DNA of 64,000 nucleotides from Nannocystis pusilla (GCF_020073745.1 NZ_JAIRAU010000059.1:186001-250000); one strand, 5' to 3'. Shown: positions 15,733 to 24,785, counted from the first letter of the stretch. Translations and numbers: made by a program. Notes: generated from the sequence alone by a model not told the origin.

Positions 15733-17799
15733 ATGGCGCGAACGGGATGGGCAGCGAAATTGGTGCTCGTGGGGCTGGCGGCGGGGTGCGGTGACGCCAC
15801 CGGGACGACCACCGACACGACGGCGACGGAGGTCGCCAGCGAGGCGACGGCGGCGACGGGCGACAGCACGGGCGCGACGGGGAGCCCGACCGAGGGCCCG
15901 CCGACGTCGACGACGAGCTCGTCGACCGGGCCGACCGCGACGAAGGGGTCGACGACCGATCCGACGACCGGGGGCGAGGAGCTGCCGGACGCCGTCGATC
16001 CCCTGGAGTACTGCGAATCGGTGGTCGACGCGGTGTGTGCATTTCACCTGCGCTGCGGGCGGACCGAGGCGGCCGATCCGGCGAGCTGCCGCGCGCAGTA
16101 CCTGGCGCACTGCGACGCGGTCGACGAGCCGCGCTGGGCCAGCCTGGCGGCCGCGGGGGCGATCGAGCTGTCGCGCGCGGGCCTCGACGCCTGCGCCGTT
16201 CACCTCGATGCGGTCGCCTGCGACGAGCAGGTGCGCGACTTCGACGGGCCGTGCGTCGACGTGTGGCGCGGGCTCCACGGCGCGGGCGAGGCGTGCGGCT
16301 TCGACGTGGCCCAGCGGACCTGCGGCGCGGGTACGCGGTGCAGCCTGCGGGAGCTCGCGGTCGGCGTCGGCGGCCACCCGCTCAACACGGTGGCCTACAA
16401 CGCCAACGGAGGCGCGGTCCCCTACGCGCAGCAGGTCCACTACCTGACGCACATGGGCTTCTCGTGGTACCGCATCGACGCCGCGTTCACGGCCGACGGC
16501 GCCAGCATCAACGAGAACAAGTTCATCGCCATCGCCGAGCTCGCGGCGGCGCAGGGTATCGCGCTCCTGCCGATGATCTACGACCGCATCGACTACGCGC
16601 TGAGCCAGGAGGAGAACTACGACCGCGGCTTCGCCCAGGGCGTGGGCATCGCCACCCGCTACGGGCACCTGTTCCAGGTCTACGAGCTCGGCAACGAGCT
16701 CGAGCTGTTCGACAAGCTGCTGAAGCCGGGCAAGGACGGGACCGCCGCGTCGGACTACTACGAGGAGAAGCTGCCGCCGGCCGCGGGGTGGATCGTCGGC
16801 GTCGACGAGGGCCTCAAGTCGGTGCAGCCCGACGCGCGGACGATGATCAACACGGCCGGGTTCATGCCGACCTACGAGGTGCAGTACTTCATCGAGCAGG
16901 GCGCGGAGTTCGACATCCTCGGCTGGCACTGGTACTCGGAGATGCCGGGGGCGGCCGAGCAGAAGTGGGGGTACACCAACATCTGGGATCACCTCCACGC
17001 GCTGTTCGGCAAGCAGATGTGGGTCACCGAGACCAACTTCCGCCCGAAGGAGAGCATGACCCCGGAGGAGAACGAGGCCGGGCAGCAAGCCTGGAAGGAC
17101 CGCATCATCGCCGAGGCCGCGGCCCACCCGCACGTCGAGGCCATCATCATCCACGAGTTGCTGGCGCTGGCGGAGAAGTCCGACTTCATCGAGCGCAACT
17201 ACGGGATCGTCGGCTTCCCCGACTACGAGGCGACGCAGCACCAGCAGCCGGTGCCGAGGCGGGCGGCGGTGTCGCTCCTCCGACCGCCGACCAGCGTGAC
17301 GGGCGTCGACGAATTCGACGCGCCGGGCCTGCACGACCTGTGCGGGGTGTGCCTGCCGGTGGTGGGCGACGGCGTGGCCTGCACGGCGGGCGACGTCGCC
17401 TGCGGCCCCGACAGCCACTGCGCCGTCGACGGGACCTGCCACGCCCTGCGCGCGCTCGGGGACAGCTGCGTCGTCGGCGTCGATCGCTGCGTCGGCGGGG
17501 CGCCGTGCGCCGGCGGGACCTGCACGCCGCCGACCTTCGTCGCCGCCGGCGAGACCTGCGACGCCACCCACCGCTGCCGCAGCGGCGCGGTCTGCCACGA
17601 CGGCGCGTGTCTGGCCCTGCCGGGCCCGGGGGACAGCTGCGAGGCGGCGGGGGCGTGCACGGCCAGCCGCTGCGATCACACGGCCGGGCTGTGCGTGGCG
17701 CCGCTCGCCGACGCGGCCGCGTGCGACGAGTCGCGCGCGTGCGCCTCCGGTCATTGCGTCGAGGGGGCCTGTGTGGCCGGCCTCGGGAGCTGCGGTTAG
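15733..17799 (+). CDS. Lipoprotein: glycoside hydrolase (clan GH-A-like) nested in a cysteine-rich protein
   Basis: 688 residues. ATG 15733 has GGGAGG at 15721-15726 and begins a lipoprotein signal (LVLVGLAAGC, Cys 19). After a Thr-rich linker, residues about 95-205 are a Cys-rich helical module (YCESVVDAVCAFHLRCG... RTCGAGTRCSL). Residues about 208-515 are a TIM-barrel glycosidase with the acid/base Glu 322 in YELGNELELF and the nucleophile Glu 433 in MWVTETNF, as in GH39/GH5-type enzymes (clan A). Residues 520-688 resume a Cys-rich repeat region (CGVCLPVV, CGPDSHC, CRSGAVCHDGAC). The enzyme should be displayed on the cell surface and cut a beta-linked glycan; the substrate is unknown. Confidence 0.85.
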   Translation: MARTGWAAKLVLVGLAAGCGDATGTTTDTTATEVASEATAATGDSTGATGSPTEGPPTSTTSSSTGPTATKGSTTDPTTGGEELPDAVDPLEYCESVVDAVCAFHLRCGRTEAADPASCRAQYLAHCDAVDEPRWASLAAAGAIELSRAGLDACAVHLDAVACDEQVRDFDGPCVDVWRGLHGAGEACGFDVAQRTCGAGTRCSLRELAVGVGGHPLNTVAYNANGGAVPYAQQVHYLTHMGFSWYRIDAAFTADGASINENKFIAIAELAAAQGIALLPMIYDRIDYALSQEENYDRGFAQGVGIATRYGHLFQVYELGNELELFDKLLKPGKDGTAASDYYEEKLPPAAGWIVGVDEGLKSVQPDARTMINTAGFMPTYEVQYFIEQGAEFDILGWHWYSEMPGAAEQKWGYTNIWDHLHALFGKQMWVTETNFRPKESMTPEENEAGQQAWKDRIIAEAAAHPHVEAIIIHELLALAEKSDFIERNYGIVGFPDYEATQHQQPVPRRAAVSLLRPPTSVTGVDEFDAPGLHDLCGVCLPVVGDGVACTAGDVACGPDSHCAVDGTCHALRALGDSCVVGVDRCVGGAPCAGGTCTPPTFVAAGETCDATHRCRSGAVCHDGACLALPGPGDSCEAAGACTASRCDHTAGLCVAPLADAAACDESRACASGHCVEGACVAGLGSCG

Positions 17800-17880
17800 G
17801 CTCGCAGGTCGCCGAAGCTCGCGCCGGAGCCGGACGAGGCTGTCCGGCCGCGATTCAAGGCGCCCGGACGGCGGCCGGCT

Positions 17881-17908
17881 TCTGTCCGAAGGGACATGTG
17901 ATTCGGCC
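17881..17908. repeat. 14-bp decamer pair
   Basis: Two units, cores at 17881 (TCTG) and 17895 (CATG). The stem TGTCC/GGACA with loop GAAG is perfect. Confidence 0.7.
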
Positions 17909-18072
17909 GGCCGGGACGCCGTCGGGACCTACCGGGCCGCCCGATCGGTTCGCGCGAGCGGTCCGCCGGATCGCGCGCGCGCCGGCGGCTGACGTCGTGC
18001 GCGTCCGTGGCCGGTGCGGACGTCGGGGGCGCAGATCCGGTACATGCGAGCTGTCGGCCTGCACTGGTGCGG

Positions 18073-18100
18073 CCTGTCCAAACGGACATGTCATTGCCGT
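18073..18100. repeat. 14-bp decamer pair
   Basis: Two units, cores at 18073 (CCTG) and 18087 (CATG); stem TGTCC/GGACA with loop AAAC. Confidence 0.7.
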
Positions 18101-18324
18101 CGTCGATCGACGACGACCGCGCTGCGAGGTCGCGCCGCGCCGCGGCTCCTCGCTCGGGCGACGTCCTCGGGTCGCGCCGCGTCTTGGCCGCGCGTGCGGA
18201 GCTCGCGGCCTGCGCAGCGCGGCCGCGTGGAAGGGGGGCGCGGCACCTCGCGGCGTCCGGTCGCGGCGGATTGAGCCGGACGCGCGCGGGCGCTATGGTG
18301 ACCGCCGAGGTGGCGAGGCAATTC

Positions 18325-19137
18325 ATGATGCGCGCGCTCGCAGGCGCCCTGCTCGGGCTCGTGGCGGCGTGCAACGGGGGCGCGGCCGGGTCCGCGACGA
18401 GCCAGGGGAGCGAGTCCGGGTCCGCGGCGACCCAGACGTCGGGCGGGGAGCCGGCCACCGGCGAGGCCACCGACGCGGCCCCGACCACCACCGGCGAGCC
18501 GCTCCCGCCGCCCACCGCGTGCGCGGAGCCGACGAGCCTCGCCGCGTCGCCGCGCACGATCGCCGAGGCGCTGGCCTTCATCAACGAGCTGCCGCGGCCG
18601 CTCACGCTCGACTGCTTCCTCGAGCGGCTCGAGCGACCGCTGGCGATCGCGGCGACGCGCAGCATGATCAGCCTGCAGCCCGCGGTCGGCGACCACAGCC
18701 CGCGGCTGTTCCTGTTCATGGGCGAGCTGGTCCTCTCGGTGGCGGTCGACGGCCACGGCTTCGACCTGCTCGAGTTCGGCGAGCACGTCGCGCCGACGCG
18801 ATCGATCAAGGCCGAGATCGCGTTCCCCCTCGACGACCTGCTCGGTCCCGAGGCGCCGTTCGCCCGGATCTTCGACGGGGTCGACGGCACCAACTGCGGG
18901 GTATGCCACGCCGAGGAGGTGAGCGAGCCCCGGTACCCGCAGGCCTTCGTGTCCGACGCGCTGCGCTTCCCCGACTGGGAGGAGGTCGCCTTCGCGGCGG
19001 TGCGCGAGGCGTACGAGGGCTGCGACGCCGCGGCGGAGCCCGAGCGCTGCGCCCGGTTGACGGCGCTGTTCGGCCACGGGCCCGTCGAGGCGGCCGCGTT
19101 CCCCGAGACGATGCCGACGATCTACGACTACGAATGA
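18325..19137 (+). CDS. Lipoprotein with a single CxxCH heme c motif
   Basis: 270 residues from ATG 18325 (a second ATG follows directly). Signal MMRALAGALLGLVAAC with lipidation at Cys 16, then a Gly/Ser/Thr linker to about residue 65. The body has no obvious family, but contains CGVCH at residues 191-195 (GTNCGVCHAEEVSEP), the covalent heme c attachment motif, with Met residues later (ETMPTIYDYE) that could be the distal ligand. It is probably a cell-surface monoheme c-type cytochrome-like protein. Other myxobacterial proteins of this look accompany DUF1588/DUF1592-type genes, none of which is present here. Convergent with gluconokinase. Confidence 0.7.
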   Translation: MMRALAGALLGLVAACNGGAAGSATSQGSESGSAATQTSGGEPATGEATDAAPTTTGEPLPPPTACAEPTSLAASPRTIAEALAFINELPRPLTLDCFLERLERPLAIAATRSMISLQPAVGDHSPRLFLFMGELVLSVAVDGHGFDLLEFGEHVAPTRSIKAEIAFPLDDLLGPEAPFARIFDGVDGTNCGVCHAEEVSEPRYPQAFVSDALRFPDWEEVAFAAVREAYEGCDAAAEPERCARLTALFGHGPVEAAAFPETMPTIYDYE

Positions 19138-19147
19138 ACCGCCGGCG

Positions 19148-19182
19148 CCGACGAATGGGTGCTGAAGGAGCGGATTCGTCGG
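19148..19182. terminator. Hairpin between convergent genes
   Basis: CCGACGAAT at 19148-19156 pairs perfectly with ATTCGTCGG at 19174-19182, loop of 17 bases. It lies between the stops of 18325-19137 and 19194-19691, so it could terminate from both sides. No T-run. Confidence 0.6.
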
Positions 19183-19193
19183 GTCGGACGAGT

Positions 19194-19691
19194 TCAGGTC
19201 GTCCGCCGCGCCGCGAGGTGGGCGACGAGCTCGGCGACGATCGTGTCGACGGGCTGGGACGCGTCGACGGTGAGCGCGTCGTCGGGGGGCTCGAGCGTCT
19301 CGAGCTGGCTGCCGAGCATGTCGGCCTTGAAAAAGTGATCGCGGCGCGCGAGCAGGCGGTCGCGGGCGACGTCCGCCGGGACCTGCAGGTACGCGAACAC
19401 GACGCGCGAGGGGTGGCGGCGCAGCGCCTGGCGGTGGCTCGCGCGCAGGGCCGAGCAGGCGAGGACGACGTCGCCGGTTTGCTGCAACCACCCGTCGATC
19501 GCGGCGGCCAGGGCGTGCAGCCAGGGGGCGCGGTCGGCCTCGTCGAGCGGGACGCCGGCGGCCATCCTGGCCAGGTTCGCGGGCGTGTGAAATTCGTCGG
19601 CGTCGACGAAGCGGGCGCCGAGCGCGGCGGCGAGGCGCTGGCCGACGGTGGTCTTGCCGGCCCCGGACACACCCATGACGACGATGACCAT
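19194..19691 (-). CDS. gntK: Gluconokinase
   Basis: 165 residues, start ATG 19689-19691 placed just before the P-loop. Transfers phosphate from ATP to D-gluconate, giving 6-phosphogluconate for the pentose phosphate or Entner-Doudoroff routes (EC 2.7.1.12). Motifs: Walker A GVSGAGKTT (residues 7-15), FVDADEFH, then ACSALRASHRQALR and a lid-type RRDHFFKADMLGSQLETLEPP, all diagnostic of the GntK family. Length is normal for the family. It converges on a c-type lipoprotein gene and is divergent from an SDR/GH15 pair that could supply gluconate. Confidence 0.93.
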   Translation of the reverse strand: MVIVVMGVSGAGKTTVGQRLAAALGARFVDADEFHTPANLARMAAGVPLDEADRAPWLHALAAAIDGWLQQTGDVVLACSALRASHRQALRRHPSRVVFAYLQVPADVARDRLLARRDHFFKADMLGSQLETLEPPDDALTVDASQPVDTIVAELVAHLAARRTT

Positions 19692-20067
19692 CGCGGTGAG
19701 ACAAGCGCAGGCGGGCGGCCGCGTCAACTCCGCGGACGGAGAGCTGCCCTCGGCGGCGAGCCGGCGAACGCGGCGCTGCAGCGGTGCAAGGCCGCCGTCG
19801 CCCTCGCTCGCGTGCTCGCGCGGCGCGGGTGCTTCACACATGGGCGATGCGCGCGAGCGAGGAGACACGACACGAACGTCGCCGCGAGCCGGCGGACGAC
19901 CGCGGCGGGCGATCGACGGGCGAGGCCGGTCGGAGCGGCGGCGGGCGATCGAGCGGCGAGCTCGGCGATGACGGCCTCGCAGGGTCAGTGAGTGCAATCC
20001 GGGTCTGCCGCCGGCGATCGGTCGGCCGCGGCTGCAGCCTCACGTGTTCGCGTCGTCGGGAGGTCGC
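19692..20067. other. 376-bp divergent intergenic region
   Basis: Separates gluconokinase from the SDR/GH15 operon and should hold both promoters. A short imperfect direct repeat (GGCGGGCGATCGA, near 19907 and 19941) is visible. The GGGAGG ribosome site of the SDR is at about 20058-20063. Confidence 0.5.
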
Positions 20068-20832
20068 ATGCGACTGAGCGGAAAGAAGGCCCTCGTCACC
20101 GGTTCGAGCCGCGGCATCGGCCGCGAGATCGCGCTCCGCTTCGCCCGCGAGGGCGCCGACGTCGCGGTCAATTACCGCGGCCACGCCGAGGAGGCCGAGG
20201 CGGTCGCGCGCGCGATCGAGGGCGTGGGCCGGCGCGCCGTGATCCTGCGGGCCGATGTGTCGCGCACGGGGGACTGCGAGCGGCTGGTGGCCGAGGCGTG
20301 GCAGGCGCTCGGCTCGCTCGACATCCTCGTCAACAACGCGGGCATGGAGGTGCAGGCGCCGTTCGAGGCGGTGACCGAGGCCGATTTCGACAGGGTGATC
20401 GGCACCAACCTCAAGGGCACGTTCTTCGTGTCGCAGGCGGTGGTGCGGCGGTGGCTGAAGCACGAGCGGCCGGGGCGGATCGTCAACATCAGCTCGGTGC
20501 ACGAGGAGCTGTCGTTCCCGGGGCACGCGGCCTACTGCGCGGCCAAGGGCGGGGTGCGGATGTTGACGCGCGACCTCGCGGTCGAGCTCGGCGGCCGCGG
20601 GATCGCCGTCAACGCGATCGCGCCGGGGGCCATCGAGACCGACATCAACCGCGACGTCACCGCGGACCCGAAGGGGCGCGCGCAGCTGCTGGCGCGGATC
20701 CCGTTGCAGCGGCTGGGGCAGCCGGGCGACGTCGCCGCGATCGCGCTGTTCCTCGCCTCCGACGAGGCGGCGTACGTCACGGGCTCGACGTACTTCGTCG
20801 ACGGCGGGATGACGTGGTTCCACCAGGAGTGA
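20068..20832 (+). CDS. SDR family oxidoreductase, glucose 1-dehydrogenase-like
   Basis: 254 residues from ATG 20068, with GGGAGG just upstream. Classical SDR: cofactor motif TGSSRGIG (11-18), NNAG, and the Ser-Tyr-Lys triad with Tyr 156 and Lys 160 (GHAAYCAAKGG). The ISSVHEELSFPGHAAYCAAK and C-terminal FVDGGMTWF pattern match glucose 1-dehydrogenases of Bacillus type, which oxidise glucose to gluconolactone with NAD(P). The gene ends 4 bases before the GH15 start, so the two are co-transcribed; together with gntK this supports a glucose-to-gluconate role. Other SDR substrates cannot be excluded. Confidence 0.85.
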   Translation: MRLSGKKALVTGSSRGIGREIALRFAREGADVAVNYRGHAEEAEAVARAIEGVGRRAVILRADVSRTGDCERLVAEAWQALGSLDILVNNAGMEVQAPFEAVTEADFDRVIGTNLKGTFFVSQAVVRRWLKHERPGRIVNISSVHEELSFPGHAAYCAAKGGVRMLTRDLAVELGGRGIAVNAIAPGAIETDINRDVTADPKGRAQLLARIPLQRLGQPGDVAAIALFLASDEAAYVTGSTYFVDGGMTWFHQE

Positions 20833-20836
20833 GCGC

Positions 20837-22675
20837 ATGGCGTATCTGCCCATCCACGACCACGGGATCATCGGCAACATGCGCACGGTCGCGCTGGTCG
20901 GCCAGAACGGGACGATCGACTGGTTCTGCCACCCGCGCTTCGACTCGCCGAGCGTGTTCGGGTCGCTGCTGGACGACCAGAAGGGCGGCGAGTTCAGCAT
21001 CTGCGCGGAGGACCAGGCGGCGCCGTCGAAGCAGTTCTACTGGCCCGACACCAACATCCTGATCACGCGGTTCTTCTGCGCCGGCGGGGTGGTCGAGCTC
21101 GAGGACTTCATGCCGGTCGGCGATCAGTCCGATCACGGCTGGCACCACCAGATCGTCCGCCGGGTGCGGGCGGTCCGCGGCAATGTGTGGGTGCGGGTCG
21201 AGTGCCGGCCGGCCTTCGACTACGCCCGCGCGAGCCACGAGGTGACGCGGACCGGGCACGGCGCGGTGTTCCGCTCGCGCGACCTGACGATGTCGCTGTC
21301 GGCCAGCGTGCCGCTCACGGGCGCCGAGCGGGGCGGGGTGCAGGCTCGCTTCCAGCTGCACCAGGGCGATCAGGCGGTGTTCGTGTTCCGCGGCGGCGAC
21401 GAGGGCTGCCCCGAGTGCCCGCGCGGCCCCGACACCGACGAGTCGGAGGCGCTGTTCCGCGGGACCGTGGCGTACTGGCGGCGCTGGCTGTCGCGCTGCT
21501 CGTACCGCGGCCGCTGGCGCGAGACGGTGCACCGCTCGGCGCTGACGCTCAAGCTGCTGACCTACGAGCCGACCGGGGCGATCGTCGCCGCGCCGACCTG
21601 CGGGCTGCCCGAAGAGCCAGGTGGCGTGCGCAACTGGGACTACCGCTACACGTGGATGCGCGACGCGGCGTTCACGATCTACGGGTTCTTGCGGGTCGGC
21701 TTCACCCAGGAGGCCGACGCGTTCATGGGCTGGCTCGACCGCCGCTACCACGAGCCGCCCGCGCCCGACGGCGCGCCGCTGCGGCTCATCTACACCGTCG
21801 AGGGCGTGCGCTGCATCGACGAGCACGAGCTGCCGCACCTGGACGGCTACTGCGGCGCGCGGCCGGTGCGGATCGGCAACGCGGCGCACCATCAGGTCCA
21901 GCTCGACATCTACGGCGAATTGCTCGACGCGGTGTACCTGTCGAACAAGTACAGCAAGCCGGTCTCGTACGACGCGTGGATGCACCTGCGCCGGATCGTC
22001 GACTACGTCGGCGAGAGCTGGCACCTGCCGGACCACGGGATCTGGGAGCCGCGCAGCGGCATGCGCCACAACGTCAACTCGAAGGTGATGTGCTGGGTGG
22101 CGCTCGACCGGGCGCTGCGCCTGGCGGACAAGCGCTCGTTCCCGGCCCCGCGCGAGCAGTGGTACCGCACCCGCGACGCCATCTACGAGACGATCTTCAA
22201 GCGCGGCTGGAGCGACGAGCTGCAGACCTTCGTGGCCGCGTTCGACGAGCGCTCGCTCGACGCCTCGGCGCTGCTGATGCCGCTGGTGTTCTTCCTCGGG
22301 CCCGACGACCCGCGCATGCTGAAGACGCTGGCGGCGATCCGCCGCTCGCCCGACAAGGGCGGGCTGGTGTCCGACGGCCTCGTCTACCGCTACCAGCCCG
22401 AGATCCTGCCCGACGGCCTGCCCGGCCGCGAGGGCAGCTTCAACATGTGCTCGTTCTGGCTGGTCGAGGCGCTGACCCGGGCCGGCCGCGGCGACCCGGC
22501 GCTGCTCGAGGAGGCCCGCCTGCTGTTCGAGCGCATGATCGGCTACGGCAACCACCTCGGGCTGTTCTCGGAGGAGACCGGCGAACACGGCGAGGCGCTC
22601 GGCAACTTCCCGCAGGCGTTCACTCACTTGTCGCTGATCAGCAGCGCGTTCAACCTCGAGCGCGCGCTCGGGTGA
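20837..22675 (+). CDS. Glycoside hydrolase family 15 protein (trehalase/glucoamylase-like)
   Basis: 612 residues, cytoplasmic, full length for the family. The N-terminal beta domain starts with the hallmark IHDHGIIGNMRTVALVGQNG and TIDWFCHPRFDSPSVFGSLLD. The (alpha/alpha)6 catalytic barrel carries RNWDYRYTWMRDAAFT (with the general acid region near LPEEPGGVRNWD) and a late acidic motif, GNHLGLFSEE, that fits the catalytic base. Members hydrolyse trehalose or alpha-glucans to glucose. The preceding SDR could oxidise that glucose, and the nearby gluconokinase could phosphorylate gluconate. Confidence 0.9.
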   Translation: MAYLPIHDHGIIGNMRTVALVGQNGTIDWFCHPRFDSPSVFGSLLDDQKGGEFSICAEDQAAPSKQFYWPDTNILITRFFCAGGVVELEDFMPVGDQSDHGWHHQIVRRVRAVRGNVWVRVECRPAFDYARASHEVTRTGHGAVFRSRDLTMSLSASVPLTGAERGGVQARFQLHQGDQAVFVFRGGDEGCPECPRGPDTDESEALFRGTVAYWRRWLSRCSYRGRWRETVHRSALTLKLLTYEPTGAIVAAPTCGLPEEPGGVRNWDYRYTWMRDAAFTIYGFLRVGFTQEADAFMGWLDRRYHEPPAPDGAPLRLIYTVEGVRCIDEHELPHLDGYCGARPVRIGNAAHHQVQLDIYGELLDAVYLSNKYSKPVSYDAWMHLRRIVDYVGESWHLPDHGIWEPRSGMRHNVNSKVMCWVALDRALRLADKRSFPAPREQWYRTRDAIYETIFKRGWSDELQTFVAAFDERSLDASALLMPLVFFLGPDDPRMLKTLAAIRRSPDKGGLVSDGLVYRYQPEILPDGLPGREGSFNMCSFWLVEALTRAGRGDPALLEEARLLFERMIGYGNHLGLFSEETGEHGEALGNFPQAFTHLSLISSAFNLERALG

Positions 22676-22815
22676 GGGCCGCGCGCCGGTCTCCCCGGGA
22701 GCGCGGCGGGGCAGGTGTCCTTTGCGACAGCATGCCGGGAGGATGACGGGGCGCGCGGCCGACGGCCGTGCGGCCGTCCTGGGATGCCCCGATCCGCCGC
22801 CCGTCGGGAACGGGG

Positions 22816-22821
22816 TACCGT
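22816..22821 (+). promoter_or_regulatory. -10 box of leaderless promoter for the IgGFc-like lipoprotein
   Basis: TACCGT, 7 bases before ATG 22829. Confidence 0.45.
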
Positions 22822-22828
22822 CGCGGCG

Positions 22829-24700
22829 ATGACCCGCACTCCGTGGACCACGCGCGCCCTCGCGGTGACCTTCTCGGCGCTCCCCGCCGCCTGCAGCGAC
22901 GACGGCGCCGGGACGACCGACGCCGTCGTCACCACCACCGGCAGCACCGGCTCGAGCGAGGCGGCGACCGCCGCACCGACGACGAGCGCACCGACGACCA
23001 CCACCGCGCCGACGAGCGAGCCGGGGACCACCGAGCCGGTGACCGCGAGCGACAGCGACAGCTCGACGGGGCCCGGCACCGCCACCGAGACGACCGGCGA
23101 GCCCGTCTGCGCCGACGGGACGATCGTGTGCGACGGCGCCGTCGCCAAGGTCTGCGACGGCATGGGCGGCTTTCACGGCGAGGAGACGTGCCCGGACGCG
23201 TGCGCCCCGGGCCTCGGCTGCGTGGCGTGCGTCCCGGGCGAGGGCGTGTGCGACGGCGCCGTCGCCACCCACTGCAACGACGAGGGCAGCGGCTACGTGG
23301 ACACCGTCTGCGACGAGGTCCAGGGCGTCGCGTGCCAGGACGGTCAGTGCGTCGGCGCGTGCGCGCCGGCCTCGCTCGGCAGCAGCTACATCGGCTGCGA
23401 CTACTACCCGGTCGTCACGGCCAACGCCGTCGGCCCGTTCTTCACCTTCGCGGTCGTCGTCTCGAACGTGTCCGCCGAGGACGCCGACGTCACGATCACC
23501 CGCGGCGACGCCCCGGTGATGGACATCCTCGTCCCGGCGAACAGCGTGGAGGTCGTCCCGCTGCCGTGGGTGGACGAGCTCGTGGTCGGGAGCGGCAGCA
23601 AGGTCGTCGTCGACGGGGCGTACCGCGTCCGCTCGAGCCGGCCGGTCACGCTCTACCAGTACAGCCCCATCGAGTACGAGAAGGACGGCCTGTCCACCAT
23701 GAGCAACGACGCGTCGTTGCTCATGCCGACCAACGTCTGGGGCACCGACACGATGGTGATCGGGCGCAACACCCACTTCGGCAACCCCGGCCTCTACGCC
23801 GTGGTCGCCCGCGAGGACGGCACGGCGATCTCGGTCACCCCGTCCGCGACCGGCGGGCTCGTCCGGGCCGGCGGCGGCGTCGCGGCCGACGGCACCGGCA
23901 TGGTGATGCTCGACGAGGGCGACGTCCTGCAGGTGCTGTCGGCCGACGGCGCGCCGCCGCCGAACCAGCCCGACCCGTCCGACCTCACGGGGACCCGCGT
24001 CGTCTCCGACAAGCCGGTGATGGTCCTCGGCGGCCACTACTGCACGTTCATCCCGACGTCCGTGTGCTGCTGCGACCACCTCGAGGAGCTCAACCTGCCG
24101 GTCGAGAACCTGGCGAGGGAGTACCTCGTCACCACGCCGCTGGTGAAGCCGCCGGGCGAGGACCCGTTCATCAAGGCGCGGATGGTCCGGGTGATCGCCA
24201 CGACCGACGGCACGACCCTGAGCTACGACCCGCCGCAGAACGGCGCCCCGGCGGCGCTCGCCAAGGCCGGCGACTACGCCGAGATCGAGACCGACGTGGA
24301 CTTCAAGATCTCCGCGAACTTCAAGATCGCCGTCAGCGAGTACATGCTGGGCCAGGACGCCGGCGGCGCCACCGGCGACCCTGCCATGACGATCTCGGTG
24401 CCGCTCGAGCAGTACCGAAGCAGCTATTCGTTCCACGCCCCGACCAACTACGAGAGCAACTTCGCCAACATCACCGCCCCGAACGGGGCGACGGTGACCC
24501 TCGACGGGGCGCCCGTCGCCGGCTTCGAGCCGATCGGGGCGACGGGCTACGCGGTGGCCCGCGTCGAGCTGCCCGACGGCGCCGACGGCGACCACACCAT
24601 CAGCGGCGACGTGGCCTTCGGTGTCCAGGTCTACGGATACGGGCAGTTCACCAGCTATTGGTACCCGGGCGGCCTCGACCTCACGCTGATTCCGCAGTAG
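22829..24700 (+). CDS. IgGFc-binding-protein-like surface lipoprotein
   Basis: 623 residues from ATG 22829. Signal ALAVTFSALPAAC (Cys 22), then a Thr/Ser linker to about residue 85. Residues 90-180 hold two Cys-repeats that share the pattern CDGAVA (VCDGAVAKVCDG, VCDGAVATHCND). The rest resembles the IgGFc-binding protein N-terminal domain: GCDYYPVV, TFAVVVSNVSAEDADVTI, PVTLYQYSPIEYE, NDASLLMPTNVWGTDTMV, VLGGHYCTFIP, and a C-terminal GVQVYGYGQFTSYWYPGGLDL. In eukaryotes the domain is in mucin-binding proteins; in myxobacteria it is common on secreted proteins of unknown ligand. Likely a cell-surface adhesin. Confidence 0.85.
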   Translation: MTRTPWTTRALAVTFSALPAACSDDGAGTTDAVVTTTGSTGSSEAATAAPTTSAPTTTTAPTSEPGTTEPVTASDSDSSTGPGTATETTGEPVCADGTIVCDGAVAKVCDGMGGFHGEETCPDACAPGLGCVACVPGEGVCDGAVATHCNDEGSGYVDTVCDEVQGVACQDGQCVGACAPASLGSSYIGCDYYPVVTANAVGPFFTFAVVVSNVSAEDADVTITRGDAPVMDILVPANSVEVVPLPWVDELVVGSGSKVVVDGAYRVRSSRPVTLYQYSPIEYEKDGLSTMSNDASLLMPTNVWGTDTMVIGRNTHFGNPGLYAVVAREDGTAISVTPSATGGLVRAGGGVAADGTGMVMLDEGDVLQVLSADGAPPPNQPDPSDLTGTRVVSDKPVMVLGGHYCTFIPTSVCCCDHLEELNLPVENLAREYLVTTPLVKPPGEDPFIKARMVRVIATTDGTTLSYDPPQNGAPAALAKAGDYAEIETDVDFKISANFKIAVSEYMLGQDAGGATGDPAMTISVPLEQYRSSYSFHAPTNYESNFANITAPNGATVTLDGAPVAGFEPIGATGYAVARVELPDGADGDHTISGDVAFGVQVYGYGQFTSYWYPGGLDLTLIPQ

Positions 24701-24721
24701 CCCGGTACCACGCGGTACGGG
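24701..24721. terminator. Hairpin between convergent genes
   Basis: Begins at the base after the stop codon. CCC-GTACC (24701-24709, one bulged G) pairs with GGTAC-GGG (24714-24721) around the loop ACGC. It lies between the convergent stops at 24700 and 24786. Confidence 0.6.
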
Positions 24722-24785
24722 ACTTGATCCCTCGCACAAGCCCTGCTGTTCGGAGATCCGCCGTGGAGCAGCCGGCGAGCGGCCG

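Larger units (their letters stand above)
17800..18324. other. 525-bp intergenic region with scattered decamer pairs
   Basis: No gene supported; the open frames have no coding character. It contains two clear 14-bp decamer pairs: 17881/17895 (TCTGTCCGAAGGGA then CATGTG) and 18073/18087 (CCTGTCCAAACGGA then CATGTC). A weaker unit in register lies at 17839. Confidence 0.6.

Noticed and set aside
16035..19991. 1,318-codon open frame on the plus strand
   Set aside because: Covers the glycosidase gene in another frame and runs across several genes; composition is almost all Arg/Gly/Ala.
21609..21640. Decamer-like pair in the GH15 gene (GCTGCCCGAAGAGC then CAGGTG)
   Set aside because: Lies in a catalytic-region motif that is conserved in the family, so protein constraint explains it.
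20777..24739. Very long open frame (1,320 codons) on the minus strand
   Set aside because: Antisense to the well-supported GH15 and IgGFc-like genes; typical GC-rich mirror frame with His/Arg/Val/Ala/Asp bias.
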